From NCBI RefSeq assembly GCF_031082405.1, contig NZ_JAVHJU010000059.1:62001-126000 (forward strand): a stretch of DNA of 64,000 nucleotides, in the 5' to 3' direction. The notes beneath the pieces are model-generated. The model worked only from the letters and a program-made list of their open reading frames with translations, searched no databases and had not been told where the DNA came from. The position numbers were made by a program, and so were the translations under genes. This DNA comes from Amycolatopsis sp. A133 (GTDB taxonomy: Bacteria > Actinomycetota > Actinomycetes > Mycobacteriales > Pseudonocardiaceae). Of this stretch, positions 10,055 to 19,625 are shown one piece after another; within the stretch, counting starts at the first letter, position 1, and each line of letters starts with the position of its first letter.

Positions 10055-13000
10055 TGCTGATCACCCTTTGCGCTGCTGCGGCGCCCGCGCCGCGAAGCCT
10101 CGGGACGCCATGCGGTCAGGTCCTTGATCGCCAGCTGATGCTTGGTCAACTGCTCGTCAAGAAAGGCTTGATATTCGTCGGCCGGTACTCCGCCCCACTC
10201 GGCGTCGTACTCGCCGTGCCACTGCTTGACCCATGGCATGACCTCGGCGAGTCCGGCCAGCAACGGCTTCAGACGCTCGGCTTCCCAGCCGGCTTCCTGG
10301 GTGCGGTCGTTGATGACGTTGACCAGGGCCTGTGCTTGGTCCTTGTGGTCCCAGCCGGCCCAGCCGAGCAGCAGCGTCGGGTCGCCGTCCGGGCTTGCTT
10401 CGGGGTAGGAGATAAAGCGTTCCTTGGGTACGTCGAGCTTGCCGCGCTGGGACCAGTAGCTGATCTTGCGAAAATCAGCAGAGGTGTACTTCGGCGGCAC
10501 CGGGATGTCGAGGCGCTCGCCGGTCTTGTCTTCTTCCCGCTGCTGCTCCCAGACCTTCTCCCACTGCGCGCGCTTGCGCAGCCCCAGGTCCCTGTAGCGC
10601 ATCGCGGGGAGGAACGGGACATGCTCGTCTGCGATGATCTTTTCCAGGACCTGGGCCAGCGTGAGGTCGCGTTTGTCGAGGTGGTCGGTGGCGTAGAGCT
10701 GCGCGACGGACTGCATGTCAGCGTCGTCTTTGAACGCGTCTGCGAGCTGACTGATTGTTAGTACTCGCGGTTGTTCGAAACCGTCACGCAGGCTGTACCA
10801 GAGGTCGCGTCGCTCGCAGCGGTCCAGCAGCCAAGTTTCGAGCGCTTCGGCTTCCTTCTTCTCCCACGGCTGTGTCGCCCAGCGTCGCTTGCATTCCGGA
10901 CGCTCGATCAGCGCGATGTCGCGGCGCTGCTCGATGATATCGATCCGTGCCTGTACGATCGCTCGGTACCACTCTGGCCAACGCGCGGGCATTTCGGTGA
11001 CAGGCGTGGAGCCGTGGCGTTCGAACCACGCAGTCTCAATCTTGCCCGCAGCAGCCTTGCGTGCCAGCACGATTTCAAAGGCCCGCTCGCCAAGGTGGAT
11101 CTCGGGAACATCGTCGCGGTCGGCGGCGGTGACCCGCGCGAGATCGCCACCCATCAGCAGCTCGTACAGGCGGTAGGTGTGCCAGTCGAGCTCTTCCTGC
11201 AGCGCGATCATCCGGCTCCGAACGCGCTCGTGCTCGCGTCGCGTCGCGTCGCGTCGCGCCCGCGACGGCACCTCATGGCCGGACAGCGCGCCTGGAGCCT
11301 GAGCCGCGAGATGCTGGGCGAGGGAATCCATGGTGCGGCCGAACTCAAGTGGCAGCTCACGCGGCAGCGGGAAATCCTGCAGCTTGGTGCTCGTGAACTC
11401 GTACCGCTCTTCCCATTCTTCGTCCTGGTGCCCGCGGCCGAGCCCGCTGCCACCCTTCCCCTGACTCACTTGCTTGAGCCAGAAGCACGCCGTCGACGAG
11501 TTCAGTAAGGCCAGCAGCGCCAGATGGTCATCCTCGCTCGCCCTCTCCGGCAGCTTGATCACCGGCGCTGACTGCTTGAAGACTTTTCCGCCCCGGTCAA
11601 GCACGAAGTGGTTATGTGTCGCCACAAACGCAAACGCGATTCCCATGGCGATTGAGAACCGCTCCGGGTGCCAGCGGCTCCATTCATACCAGGTCAGACC
11701 GATTTCTTCGTGGGTACCACCCGGTTCGCGGCGCTCTCGGAGATGAAAACGATGCAGCCAGAGGTGATGCGCCATCGGTCGATCACTCAGATCTGCTTTT
11801 AGGTCTGAATCGTATGGGAATAGGGCCTCGGTTGCGGCTGTAAGGTGCCAGTCTCGGACTACATCTCCCTCGACTAGTGGAATGAAATGATCGGATCGAA
11901 CTCCTTGACGTCTCCAGGACTTGATAGGGGTGAAATATACCTCGTCGCTACCGGTGTGAGCAGTCCTGCCAGTGAGTCGAATATTTTCTACAAATTTTCT
12001 TTTGGCAGCAGACTCTATTTTGGTGAATAACTCTGAAGCTCCACCGCCGCTAAGTGACCACGGATGACTTGACAGGGTTGATCGTTCAATGTCTTCGACA
12101 GAAATCCAGTCGGACTCGCTGCCTGGTTGGTCAAGTTGCTCAACAATTGCTGACCAGGTCAATCCCTTTGCGGGGTTCTCCGGTTGACGCGGCTCGCCTC
12201 GGACGCTGAGAATGGCCCTGATTGGGTCGTTTTGGCGGTACTGGTGGTTGCGACCGACAAGGATCACTGTCGGTGTCCCGTGTCCTGGAATGTAAGCGCC
12301 TGAGGTGTCGATAACGTGGGTCAGGTTCACGGTCTTGAAGAAGCTCTCGATGAGCTTCTTTCCAAACTCGCGCTTCATGAATGAGTTCGCGGTAATTTGA
12401 CCAACAAATCCGGCGTTGCGATCGTTGCCGTCGCGGCGGATCGCGAGCTGGAACAGTCGCTGCGCAAAAGGTACCGACAATGCGAACGCGCCGGAGCACG
12501 CATCATAGCCGTCGCGGTAGTTCTGGTTTTCCCGCTTGTCTTTGACAGTAATGTAGGGCGGGTTGCCGGCGACAACGTGGTAGGACGCCCGACCCAGGAA
12601 GTCGCACGAATTGATGAACTCGTCGACATCTTCGGTGGCGTACGTGTGGGGCTTGTCGGATGGGAAAAATTCGCCCTGAACTCCTGGTGCGCCTCGGCCG
12701 TGCATTAGGGAGTCACCGGCTGCGACGTTGACTGGGAACGTCGGGGCAGCTGCCAGGCGCGTTTCACCCGTCGCGCGCAGCGCCACGACAAGCAGGCGGA
12801 ATCGCGCGATAGACACCGCGAACGGGTTCTTGTCGCAACCGTGCACCGACTCCAGTGAGCGCTTGATCAGCTCCCAGTCGTCGGTTCCGGGCTCTGCGTG
12901 GCGCCACTTGGCAAGCAGGCGCTTAAAAATGCCGAGTAGGAAGTGGCCGGAGCCGCAGGCAGGGTCGATCGTCCGCAGGCCCTTGAGGCCGAACTCCCTG

Positions 13001-13674
13001 ACCGCCGGCTCCAGCGTCAGGTCGAGGATGAACTCCTCGACAAACTCCGGGGTCTGCAGCAAGGCAAAGGTCTTGCGGGCGTGCTCGGAAAGATCTTGAT
13101 AGAGGTCGCCGAGAAAGCGGGTGTCCCACTCGGAATCGGTGAAGTCGTAGCGGAGCTCTTCGTCGGGACGCCGCCAGAACTTCAGCAGCGACGTTGCAGC
13201 CTCGTACGACGGTGTGATCTCCCACAGGGGGTTATGCCGCTTGTCGAAAAGCCCGGCCGCAGTGGGGTGAGCGTCGGCGATGTGATCGAACGCAGCGATC
13301 AGCCAGTCGCGGTCGTTGTGACCCGTGAACTTGCGGTTGTATGCCTCGTGGTGTTCCTCGGCATCTTTGAGCCGCTCGCCGGGGCCGGAGATGAACGGCC
13401 GCTCAATGAGCCCGTTGTCCTCGCAGAACCGCACGAACACTGTGCCGAGCACCCACGCGGCCGCGACCTGGGTGACCCGGGCGTCGAGCCATGACTCGTA
13501 CGTAGCAGCAGTGCGCTTCTTCTCATAAGCGTCGTCGTACTCGGCCCGCAACGCGGTGGCGAACTCGGGCTCTTCGCCGGCGCGCACGCGAAGATCGTCC
13601 TCCAACAGTAGCACCTGGCGCTGCAAGTCCTTCACCAGCTGCTTGCCGTCCACCGCGCGCCCTGCCGTTGTCAC
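10051..13674 (-). CDS. pglX: BREX type 2 adenine-specific DNA methyltransferase PglX
   Basis: This is a 1207-residue class I N6-adenine methyltransferase. The SAM-binding motif is DPACGSGHF (about residues 237-245) and the catalytic motif is NPPY (371-374), the signature of host-marking BREX methylases. I chose the GTG at 13674 because GAAGGA lies 6 bases upstream. The GTG at 13692, which overlaps the pglW stop as GTGA, is the alternative. The central part (about 11480-12700) is visibly less GC-rich than its neighbours, fitting an exchanged target-recognition region. A pentanucleotide repeat tract lies in frame near residue 806 and could switch the gene off by slippage. Confidence 0.95.
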   Translation of the reverse strand: MTTAGRAVDGKQLVKDLQRQVLLLEDDLRVRAGEEPEFATALRAEYDDAYEKKRTAATYESWLDARVTQVAAAWVLGTVFVRFCEDNGLIERPFISGPGERLKDAEEHHEAYNRKFTGHNDRDWLIAAFDHIADAHPTAAGLFDKRHNPLWEITPSYEAATSLLKFWRRPDEELRYDFTDSEWDTRFLGDLYQDLSEHARKTFALLQTPEFVEEFILDLTLEPAVREFGLKGLRTIDPACGSGHFLLGIFKRLLAKWRHAEPGTDDWELIKRSLESVHGCDKNPFAVSIARFRLLVVALRATGETRLAAAPTFPVNVAAGDSLMHGRGAPGVQGEFFPSDKPHTYATEDVDEFINSCDFLGRASYHVVAGNPPYITVKDKRENQNYRDGYDACSGAFALSVPFAQRLFQLAIRRDGNDRNAGFVGQITANSFMKREFGKKLIESFFKTVNLTHVIDTSGAYIPGHGTPTVILVGRNHQYRQNDPIRAILSVRGEPRQPENPAKGLTWSAIVEQLDQPGSESDWISVEDIERSTLSSHPWSLSGGGASELFTKIESAAKRKFVENIRLTGRTAHTGSDEVYFTPIKSWRRQGVRSDHFIPLVEGDVVRDWHLTAATEALFPYDSDLKADLSDRPMAHHLWLHRFHLRERREPGGTHEEIGLTWYEWSRWHPERFSIAMGIAFAFVATHNHFVLDRGGKVFKQSAPVIKLPERASEDDHLALLALLNSSTACFWLKQVSQGKGGSGLGRGHQDEEWEERYEFTSTKLQDFPLPRELPLEFGRTMDSLAQHLAAQAPGALSGHEVPSRARRDATRREHERVRSRMIALQEELDWHTYRLYELLMGGDLARVTAADRDDVPEIHLGERAFEIVLARKAAAGKIETAWFERHGSTPVTEMPARWPEWYRAIVQARIDIIEQRRDIALIERPECKRRWATQPWEKKEAEALETWLLDRCERRDLWYSLRDGFEQPRVLTISQLADAFKDDADMQSVAQLYATDHLDKRDLTLAQVLEKIIADEHVPFLPAMRYRDLGLRKRAQWEKVWEQQREEDKTGERLDIPVPPKYTSADFRKISYWSQRGKLDVPKERFISYPEASPDGDPTLLLGWAGWDHKDQAQALVNVINDRTQEAGWEAERLKPLLAGLAEVMPWVKQWHGEYDAEWGGVPADEYQAFLDEQLTKHQLAIKDLTAWRPEASRRGRRSSAKGDQQ
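11234..11258. repeat. Period-5 tandem repeat (GCGTC unit) inside pglX
   Basis: Four perfect GCGTC units occupy 11236-11255, and flanking bases extend the perfect period-5 tract to 25 bp. On the coding strand it encodes part of RARRDATRRE near residue 806. Five is not a multiple of three, so gain or loss of one unit would shift the frame and remove about 400 C-terminal residues. Phase variation of pglX through a repeat tract is known in the Streptomyces coelicolor Pgl system. Its occurrence here is inference from the repeat. Confidence 0.9.
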
Positions 13675-13688
13675 GAGTAGTCCTTCAT

Positions 13689-16600
13689 TCACGCCGCACC
13701 ATCCGTGGTGTGGACTTCTTCGAGGAATGCGCGGTCGAGCACCACGCGTTCGCTCTCGGTCAGTACTTCGACGATCTTGCCGTCCAGCTGCGGCGTGTCG
13801 AGCGCCGACTCCGCCGGGCACAGGAGCCACAGGCCGTGCGGCGCGTCGTCGGGTCGGCGGGCGGCGTTCTGCAGCTCCGTCAGGAAGGCATGGCCGCCCT
13901 CGTCGGAGTAGCGGGCCACCATGCCCGCATGGTGCAGGAACAGCACCGTGCTCGCCCCAAGCGCCGCGTCGCCGATTCGGGTGCGCACCCGTTCCCACGT
14001 CGCCCGCACGTACGACGCCAAGCCTGGCGAGATGACGCCGGTTTCGCTGAACCTCGCGTCCAGCTTGCCAACCTTCGCCCACTCCTGCCCGCGCTCGGTG
14101 ACGAGCGCCCGGAACGCTGTGACGAACTCGCGGTCGACGTCGATCGAACGCACCGGGTACCGGGCGGCGATGCCCTCCGGTGTGCCGGGCAGGTACGCCC
14201 CTCGCAAGGTAAGCGCGAGGAATCCGCCACGCTCGATCGCCGCGGCGAGCTTCCTCGTCAGAACCTCGTGGGGGTCCGTGCCGGCCGCGCGCCAGTGTCC
14301 GTGTCCGCTGAGCGCGGATGCAGAGGCGGAGAAGCGTGGCTGCTCGAGCGGCGGTGGCCGGAACACCTTGTCCGACGTGTCGTAGTTCAGCGGAAAGCCG
14401 GCGGCGTGCAAGGCATCCTCGAGCTCGACGTGGGTGAGCCGCTCGGCCACGTCGAGGGCGGGGAAGCGGGCCCGGACCTTGGCGATCAGGTCGGGCTGGG
14501 TGATGCCGCGGTCACGCACCCCGGCCGCGGCCTGCGAGATCCGCAGCGCGCGCACCAGGTCCAGCTCACGGGGGTACAGCTCCAGCCGCGGGGACGCCGC
14601 CGCGTGCTCGGACATCGCCGACGCTAGTTCGACGAGTCGGGTGTCGGCCAGCGGCGGCAGGCCCTCCGGTGGCGGCACCGCACGCAGTTCGCGCACGATG
14701 ACGCCCCGGCCGGGCAGCGGCTCCCGTCCCACCAGTTCGTCGGCTCGGACACCGAGAGCGAAGGCGTAGTCCGCCATCTCCGGGGCACTCGGGTCCTGGG
14801 AGCCGGGCAGCGACTCCAGCGCGATCAGCACCCGGTGCCCACGTCGCTGCACCGCCAGGCGCGGGCCGGTGCCCTCCGCGTCCTCGGTGTGCAGGCCGGC
14901 CCAGACTTCGGTCTCTACGGCGGCCCGGACGATAGCCATCGCCCGCGCCATGGTGCGTTCCGCGTCGTCCTCGCCGGCGCCGTGCCGGGTACGCAGCGCA
15001 GCGGCCAGTGCATGGACGGTGACGACCCGGCCTGCCTCGGCCACGGCGTCGACGAGCTCGTTGCGGATCCTGGTCAGCCACTCCGCGGCCGCCCACTCCC
15101 TGAACGCGGCGTTGAGATGTCGCGATACCGAGGGCTGCGAGATTTCGAGGCGCTTGGCGACCGCACCTTGCGAGGCCCACGACTCTAGTGACTCGTTGCC
15201 GTTCGGCAGGCCGAGCGTCAACCGGATGACATCGGCCTTGTTCGACCCCCGGCGCGTCTGTGCAGGTGTGAGGAGCGCGGCCAGATCCTCGATGGTCAGG
15301 TGGTCTTCCCCGGCCGGGCGCGCAGCCGCGGATTCCGCCGCCTGCAGCAGCTGCTTGGACCACTGCTTGTGTCGACGGTTGAGCTCCTTGCGCACGACCG
15401 CGCCCGCGCCGCGAGCCTTCGCGATCAGGTGCAGCGGGACGTCGAGTAGCTGGCCGACCGTGGTGGCCTCGAAGCCTTGAGCCACCGACACCGCGCGCGG
15501 TGTGAGTCCGGCCAGCTCCAGCGGGGTGTCCAGCTTGGCGGCAGCCGCGTGAGCGTCACGGGTCGCCTCCAGCGATCCGATTTCCAGCCCCACCGTGGCC
15601 TGGGTGGTGGGCGGGGCGGCGGTGTCGGCATCGACGAACACTGCGCGCCACTGGTCTTCCATTTGCCGGTACGTGTCGAAGCGCCGGTCGACGTCGCGGT
15701 GGAAGGCACGCAGGAAGAACTCGGTGAGACCGTCCCGAAGGGCGGGGTCGAACAGATCCGACGCGATCGTCGGCGTCTCATCGGTCGTGGTCTGCGGGTT
15801 GTTCATGCCGTCGCCCCACACCGGGCGCTGCCCCGCGGCCATCTCGTGCAGGGTCACCGCCGCCGCGTAGCGCTCGGCGTGGTCGTCGAAGGCAGGGCGC
15901 CGCGCGGAGCCGAGGAACGGATCGAGGTAGCCGCGAGTCCCAGCGTGAACGTCGCGATCGGAGGCGTCAGCGAGCGAGAAGTCAAACAGCATGAGCTGCG
16001 TGGAGCGATCGGCTCGCCGGTATACCCCGAAGTTGTCCGGCTTGAGGTCCCGGTGGCGCACACCCTTGCCCGCCAGGTGATCAAGCGCGGTGAACAGGTC
16101 TTTGCCGTAGCGGTCCAGGTTGTGGTAGCTGAGCTTGCCTTCGGCGCGCAGCAGTGCGCCAAGCGTCGAACCAGAGATGTCCTCGCCACCGGCGAACTCG
16201 AGGTCGAGCACGGTTCGGCCGGCGAGCTCACGCGGGCCGTCGAGCAGGCGGACAATCACGCCGCCGCCGACCTGCTCCAATGCCGTCGCTTCGGCGCGGA
16301 GCCGAGCGGCCTTGGCATCATCCAATGCGACCTTGAAGACGCGCCGCTCGCAGTACGGCTTACCGTCCTCATCCTCCAGGTCTCGTTTGACGAGCAGAGC
16401 ACGGGCGGTCGCGCCGGTGCCCAGGACCCGTTCGACCTCCCAGTCACCGTCGACGTTGTGCCCCGGCGACGCGGTGAGGGGGTCCACCTGCACCGCGGTC
16501 TCCTCGGCGGGAGAGGCGTCCTTCGCGGCAGCATCGAGGCGTGCCAGGAACGCCTCGGCTGAATCGAGCCGATCCGCGACGTCGGTGCGAGTCGCGTCGA

Positions 16601-18035
16601 AGATCAGCGCGTCGAGCTGGTCGGAAATGACGTCGGAGACGGCGTAGGGGTGCAGGCCCTTGTCGGTGGCCAGTCGTTCGATCAGGGCGCTGCGCTGGGC
16701 GGCGGGGGGTTGGCCGGTCGCGATGAAGTAGGCGATTGCTCCGAGCCCGAAGACGTCGAGGTCGACCGGATCGGCGAACTGCGTGTCGACCTCCGGCGCC
16801 AGGTACACGTCGGCCGAGTTCGAGACGTGCTCGCCCGGCAGGGAGGTGTTGCCGATCGAGGAGAACCCGGTGGTGTCGAAGTCGCGTGCTGCCGCCTGCC
16901 AGTCGATGATCCGCATGACCGGCTTGGAGCCGTCCTCTTTCGCAGACACGTAGACCGACCGCGCGGCCAGCGCACGGTGGTAAAGCGAGCGGCTGTGCGC
17001 GTAGCGGACGGCCTCGGCGAGCTGGCGCACCATGTCGAGGCGGACCTCGGCGCCGAGGTGCTCACCATGCACCGCGAGGTACGAATCCAGCCGAAGATCG
17101 TCCGCGCGGTGGTGGAACAGGATGGCCGGTCCGCCCCCGTGATCGCGGATCTGCACCGCCTGCGCGATTCCGCGATGGGTGATGCCTTGCAGCACCTGGT
17201 ACTCGCGGCGTGCGGCGCGTTCGACGGACTGCTGCCGTTCGTCGCTCGCTTGCAGGGCCGTGAGGTAGATCCTGACCCGGCCCTCTTCGCGGACGATGTC
17301 CTTCCGCTCGGCAAGGCGGTCTTCCCAGGTCGGGCCGGCGTCGAGCAGGTCCGGACTCAGCGTCCAGTCGTCGCCGAAGCGCAGATGAGCCGTCGAAGCC
17401 CGGATCCCGATCTCTTCCAGGAGCTTCGGCAGGACCGACGAGAAGGCCGGCGTGATTCGCTGCGAGTCCCGTTGCGGCGGACGGGAGAGCAGATCACCCC
17501 ACAGTTCCGGCAGACCGTGGGGGACACCGTCGCGGCCGTAGACCCTCGCGCGCTGCACGTCGTCCAGCTCGGATCGCAGATCCGGCGCGGACAGGAACAC
17601 GGCGGGTTCGACGCGCGGCACCCGCTGGCTGACGTGCAGTCGCTTGGCGGCCCACTCCAGCCGGCCCTTGAGCTCCTTGGACTTAAGGTCGGTGAGGTGC
17701 AGAGGGTTGCGGAGAATGCGCGGCCGACGGGAGCCGTCTTGGAAGAACCGCCAGGTCTCGCCGTTGTTCACGACCCGCCCGGGGTGTCCTTTGAGCTCGA
17801 CCAGGTAGAGGCCGCCCGGAACTGCGATGAGGAGGTCGCATTCGTTGATGCGGCCTGAGGCACCGGTGAACGAGAAGGTGGTCCACGCGCGGTAGGGCTC
17901 GGCCTTGGGCATGAGCCGGCGGACGTGGTCGAGCCCGTCCTGCTCCCACGGGTAGGGCGACGTCCGTTCCTGGAACCAGCGCTTCTGCTGCGGCGGGGGC
18001 GCAGGTTTGGGTACTGATGGTCCACCGCCCGACAC
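13689..18035 (-). CDS. pglW: BREX type 2 protein kinase PglW with NERD domain
   Basis: This 1448-residue protein opens the Pgl operon. A NERD (nuclease-related) domain spans about residues 25-100, with CDLLIAV and YLVELKG holding the acidic and E-x-K positions. A first kinase-like domain (about 270-480) looks degenerate: YHRALAARS replaces the HRD loop and IIDWQ replaces DFG. A second kinase domain (about 530-800) is intact, with FKVAL (lysine 568), HRDLKPDN (661-668) and DFSLAD. An HTH-like segment AKRLEISQPSVSRHL follows near residue 970. The GTG start has GGGGAGG just upstream. PglW kinase activity is known to be essential in Streptomyces. Confidence 0.95.
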   Translation of the reverse strand: MSGGGPSVPKPAPPPQQKRWFQERTSPYPWEQDGLDHVRRLMPKAEPYRAWTTFSFTGASGRINECDLLIAVPGGLYLVELKGHPGRVVNNGETWRFFQDGSRRPRILRNPLHLTDLKSKELKGRLEWAAKRLHVSQRVPRVEPAVFLSAPDLRSELDDVQRARVYGRDGVPHGLPELWGDLLSRPPQRDSQRITPAFSSVLPKLLEEIGIRASTAHLRFGDDWTLSPDLLDAGPTWEDRLAERKDIVREEGRVRIYLTALQASDERQQSVERAARREYQVLQGITHRGIAQAVQIRDHGGGPAILFHHRADDLRLDSYLAVHGEHLGAEVRLDMVRQLAEAVRYAHSRSLYHRALAARSVYVSAKEDGSKPVMRIIDWQAAARDFDTTGFSSIGNTSLPGEHVSNSADVYLAPEVDTQFADPVDLDVFGLGAIAYFIATGQPPAAQRSALIERLATDKGLHPYAVSDVISDQLDALIFDATRTDVADRLDSAEAFLARLDAAAKDASPAEETAVQVDPLTASPGHNVDGDWEVERVLGTGATARALLVKRDLEDEDGKPYCERRVFKVALDDAKAARLRAEATALEQVGGGVIVRLLDGPRELAGRTVLDLEFAGGEDISGSTLGALLRAEGKLSYHNLDRYGKDLFTALDHLAGKGVRHRDLKPDNFGVYRRADRSTQLMLFDFSLADASDRDVHAGTRGYLDPFLGSARRPAFDDHAERYAAAVTLHEMAAGQRPVWGDGMNNPQTTTDETPTIASDLFDPALRDGLTEFFLRAFHRDVDRRFDTYRQMEDQWRAVFVDADTAAPPTTQATVGLEIGSLEATRDAHAAAAKLDTPLELAGLTPRAVSVAQGFEATTVGQLLDVPLHLIAKARGAGAVVRKELNRRHKQWSKQLLQAAESAAARPAGEDHLTIEDLAALLTPAQTRRGSNKADVIRLTLGLPNGNESLESWASQGAVAKRLEISQPSVSRHLNAAFREWAAAEWLTRIRNELVDAVAEAGRVVTVHALAAALRTRHGAGEDDAERTMARAMAIVRAAVETEVWAGLHTEDAEGTGPRLAVQRRGHRVLIALESLPGSQDPSAPEMADYAFALGVRADELVGREPLPGRGVIVRELRAVPPPEGLPPLADTRLVELASAMSEHAAASPRLELYPRELDLVRALRISQAAAGVRDRGITQPDLIAKVRARFPALDVAERLTHVELEDALHAAGFPLNYDTSDKVFRPPPLEQPRFSASASALSGHGHWRAAGTDPHEVLTRKLAAAIERGGFLALTLRGAYLPGTPEGIAARYPVRSIDVDREFVTAFRALVTERGQEWAKVGKLDARFSETGVISPGLASYVRATWERVRTRIGDAALGASTVLFLHHAGMVARYSDEGGHAFLTELQNAARRPDDAPHGLWLLCPAESALDTPQLDGKIVEVLTESERVVLDRAFLEEVHTTDGAA

Positions 18036-18317
18036 GCAGCCTCCCCTTCTTCGCTGAACAACCGACCGCCGACGATCCTAGGTGCCTACGCCAGGTAGGT
18101 TGCTGCACCCCGCGGTGTCGAGCAGTTGATGTTCACTCACTCGGTATCGAGTCGGTGTCACGCAGCGTTACGTTACAAGCTGGCTGTGGTTCGGAACGGA
18201 GTTGGCACGCGACTCGCGTGGTCGAACAGGCTCGGCGGCGCGTCCCCTCGCACGCGGGCCAAGCGTGATTGGTTGCCGGACGAAGGGCATCTTCGCAGGT
18301 CAAGCAGCTCTCCGTGG
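18036..18317 (-). promoter_or_regulatory. Upstream region of the pglW-brxHI operon
   Basis: These 282 bp lie between the qatC stop and the pglW start and must hold the BREX promoter unless there is read-through from qatC. A strong ribosome binding site (GGGGAGG, complement of 18040-18046) precedes the GTG. A TAGGAT sequence (complement of 18075-18080), 40 bp from the start, resembles an actinobacterial -10 box. I see no convincing -35 element, so the promoter call is tentative. Confidence 0.3.
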
Positions 18318-19625
18318 TCAGCTTGCAAGCCTGGGCGCCCAGCTTCGTCTCAGTGGGCTATTTTCAGGCACGACGTGGTCCACCATCGCGGCGAGTTCAC
18401 GTCGTCTGCGGTGCAGCATCGGCAGCACCGCTGGGATGGGTGTCGAGCTGGGGAAGGGCATGTCGGCAACCAGGTCCCGGAACCCGAAGTCGCCGTTCAG
18501 CCAGCGAGCCAACGCACGAAGGTGTTCGGCAGCCTTCGTCCTCAGGTCGGTGCGGGTCAAGTCGAGCCGGTAGTCGGTCCGGTCGATCCCCGCAGCAGAC
18601 AGAAGGCCGGAGTGCCGGATGAGGCACGGGTAGCAGTGACCGCAGTTGAGCTGGCCTTGGTGGGAGTAGCGCGCGCTGCTGGGGTCGCCACAGCTGACGG
18701 TGCGAGCAAGATCGTCTGGTGTAAGTCCCGCCGTCAGAGCCTGACTGCACACCTCGCCCTTCGTGAACGGAAGCAGCGGGTTGACCACCTCGACAGCACC
18801 GCCGAGACCGCGGATCAGGCGGTTCGTCAGCTCCAGCGTCCACGGATGGACCGAGCGGGTCGAGAGGCCGGCCAACCGGTTCGGGGTTAATGGTGGGTTG
18901 ATCGCGAGCTGCCCGTTCTCCGGTGCCTTGACCTGGCCGACACGGTGCGCCGATGCCGCCGCTACCGCGGTCGCCATGTAGAGCAGACCGCGTGTACGGG
19001 TGCTGCGCTCGAGCTTGCCACCGGGCCCCGAGAGCACTCGCTGGCCGATCTGTACCAGCTTGATCGGCCTGTGCCGGAGCTGGTTGATGAACCGGTGGAC
19101 TTCTTGCTGCCGGGCGCGCATGTTGTCGTCGTAACCCATCAGCAGCAGAGTGCCGGTTGTCGCTTTCGTAGCAGCTTGAGCGGCATACGATGTCGAGTCC
19201 ACACCTCCCGAGAACAGGGCCACCTCTAACGCTCGTTCTTCGTAGTCCATCCACTGCCGGTAGGCGGCACCCCCTACCACGCGGACGTGCCACGTATCGC
19301 TGGTCAGCGCAGCCAGCAATGCTGTCAGGTCCTCCAGCTGCGGCGTACCCCACCGCTCTGGCTCCGCGGCCTCGACCGAAAGGTCGATCGTGCGCGACCA
19401 GCCGTCGTCGGTCCGCCGGACATAGCGCTTGTCCACCAGATAGGCGGCGCGTGCCACTTGCAGGAGATCGCGTGCCCAGGGTTCCGCGGGCCCGGCCAAG
19501 GCCATTCCCTGATCGAGTCGAGCCTCCCGATCGTGGAAGTCTGCGTCGGAGAGTGGTTCACGCTCGGGGCTCACACGACGGCGGCCGTCCGCGGTGAAGC
19601 AGAACCGCCGGCCATCGCCGGTCAC
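18318..19625 (-). CDS. qatC: QatC-like QueC-family protein of the Qat antiphage system
   Basis: This is a 435-residue PP-loop protein related to the 7-deazaguanine synthase QueC. The ATP pyrophosphatase motif SGGVDST lies near residue 167, and a C-terminal zinc cluster is formed by CGDPSS and CGHCYPC. The conserved stretch ENGQLAINPPLTPNRL is typical of QatC. The GTG start at 19625 overlaps the qatB stop (GTGA); this is preferred over the longer frame that would overlap qatB by more than 100 bp. In the described QatABCD system a QatA ATPase and a QatD TatD-like DNase are also present. Neither is recognisable here. Confidence 0.82.
   Translation of the reverse strand: MTGDGRRFCFTADGRRRVSPEREPLSDADFHDREARLDQGMALAGPAEPWARDLLQVARAAYLVDKRYVRRTDDGWSRTIDLSVEAAEPERWGTPQLEDLTALLAALTSDTWHVRVVGGAAYRQWMDYEERALEVALFSGGVDSTSYAAQAATKATTGTLLLMGYDDNMRARQQEVHRFINQLRHRPIKLVQIGQRVLSGPGGKLERSTRTRGLLYMATAVAAASAHRVGQVKAPENGQLAINPPLTPNRLAGLSTRSVHPWTLELTNRLIRGLGGAVEVVNPLLPFTKGEVCSQALTAGLTPDDLARTVSCGDPSSARYSHQGQLNCGHCYPCLIRHSGLLSAAGIDRTDYRLDLTRTDLRTKAAEHLRALARWLNGDFGFRDLVADMPFPSSTPIPAVLPMLHRRRRELAAMVDHVVPENSPLRRSWAPRLAS

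Noticed and set aside
13675..14082. Extended pglX start
   Set aside because: The extra codons overlap the pglW 3' end in another frame and read as non-coding; the GTG at 13674 (or 13692) has the expected context.
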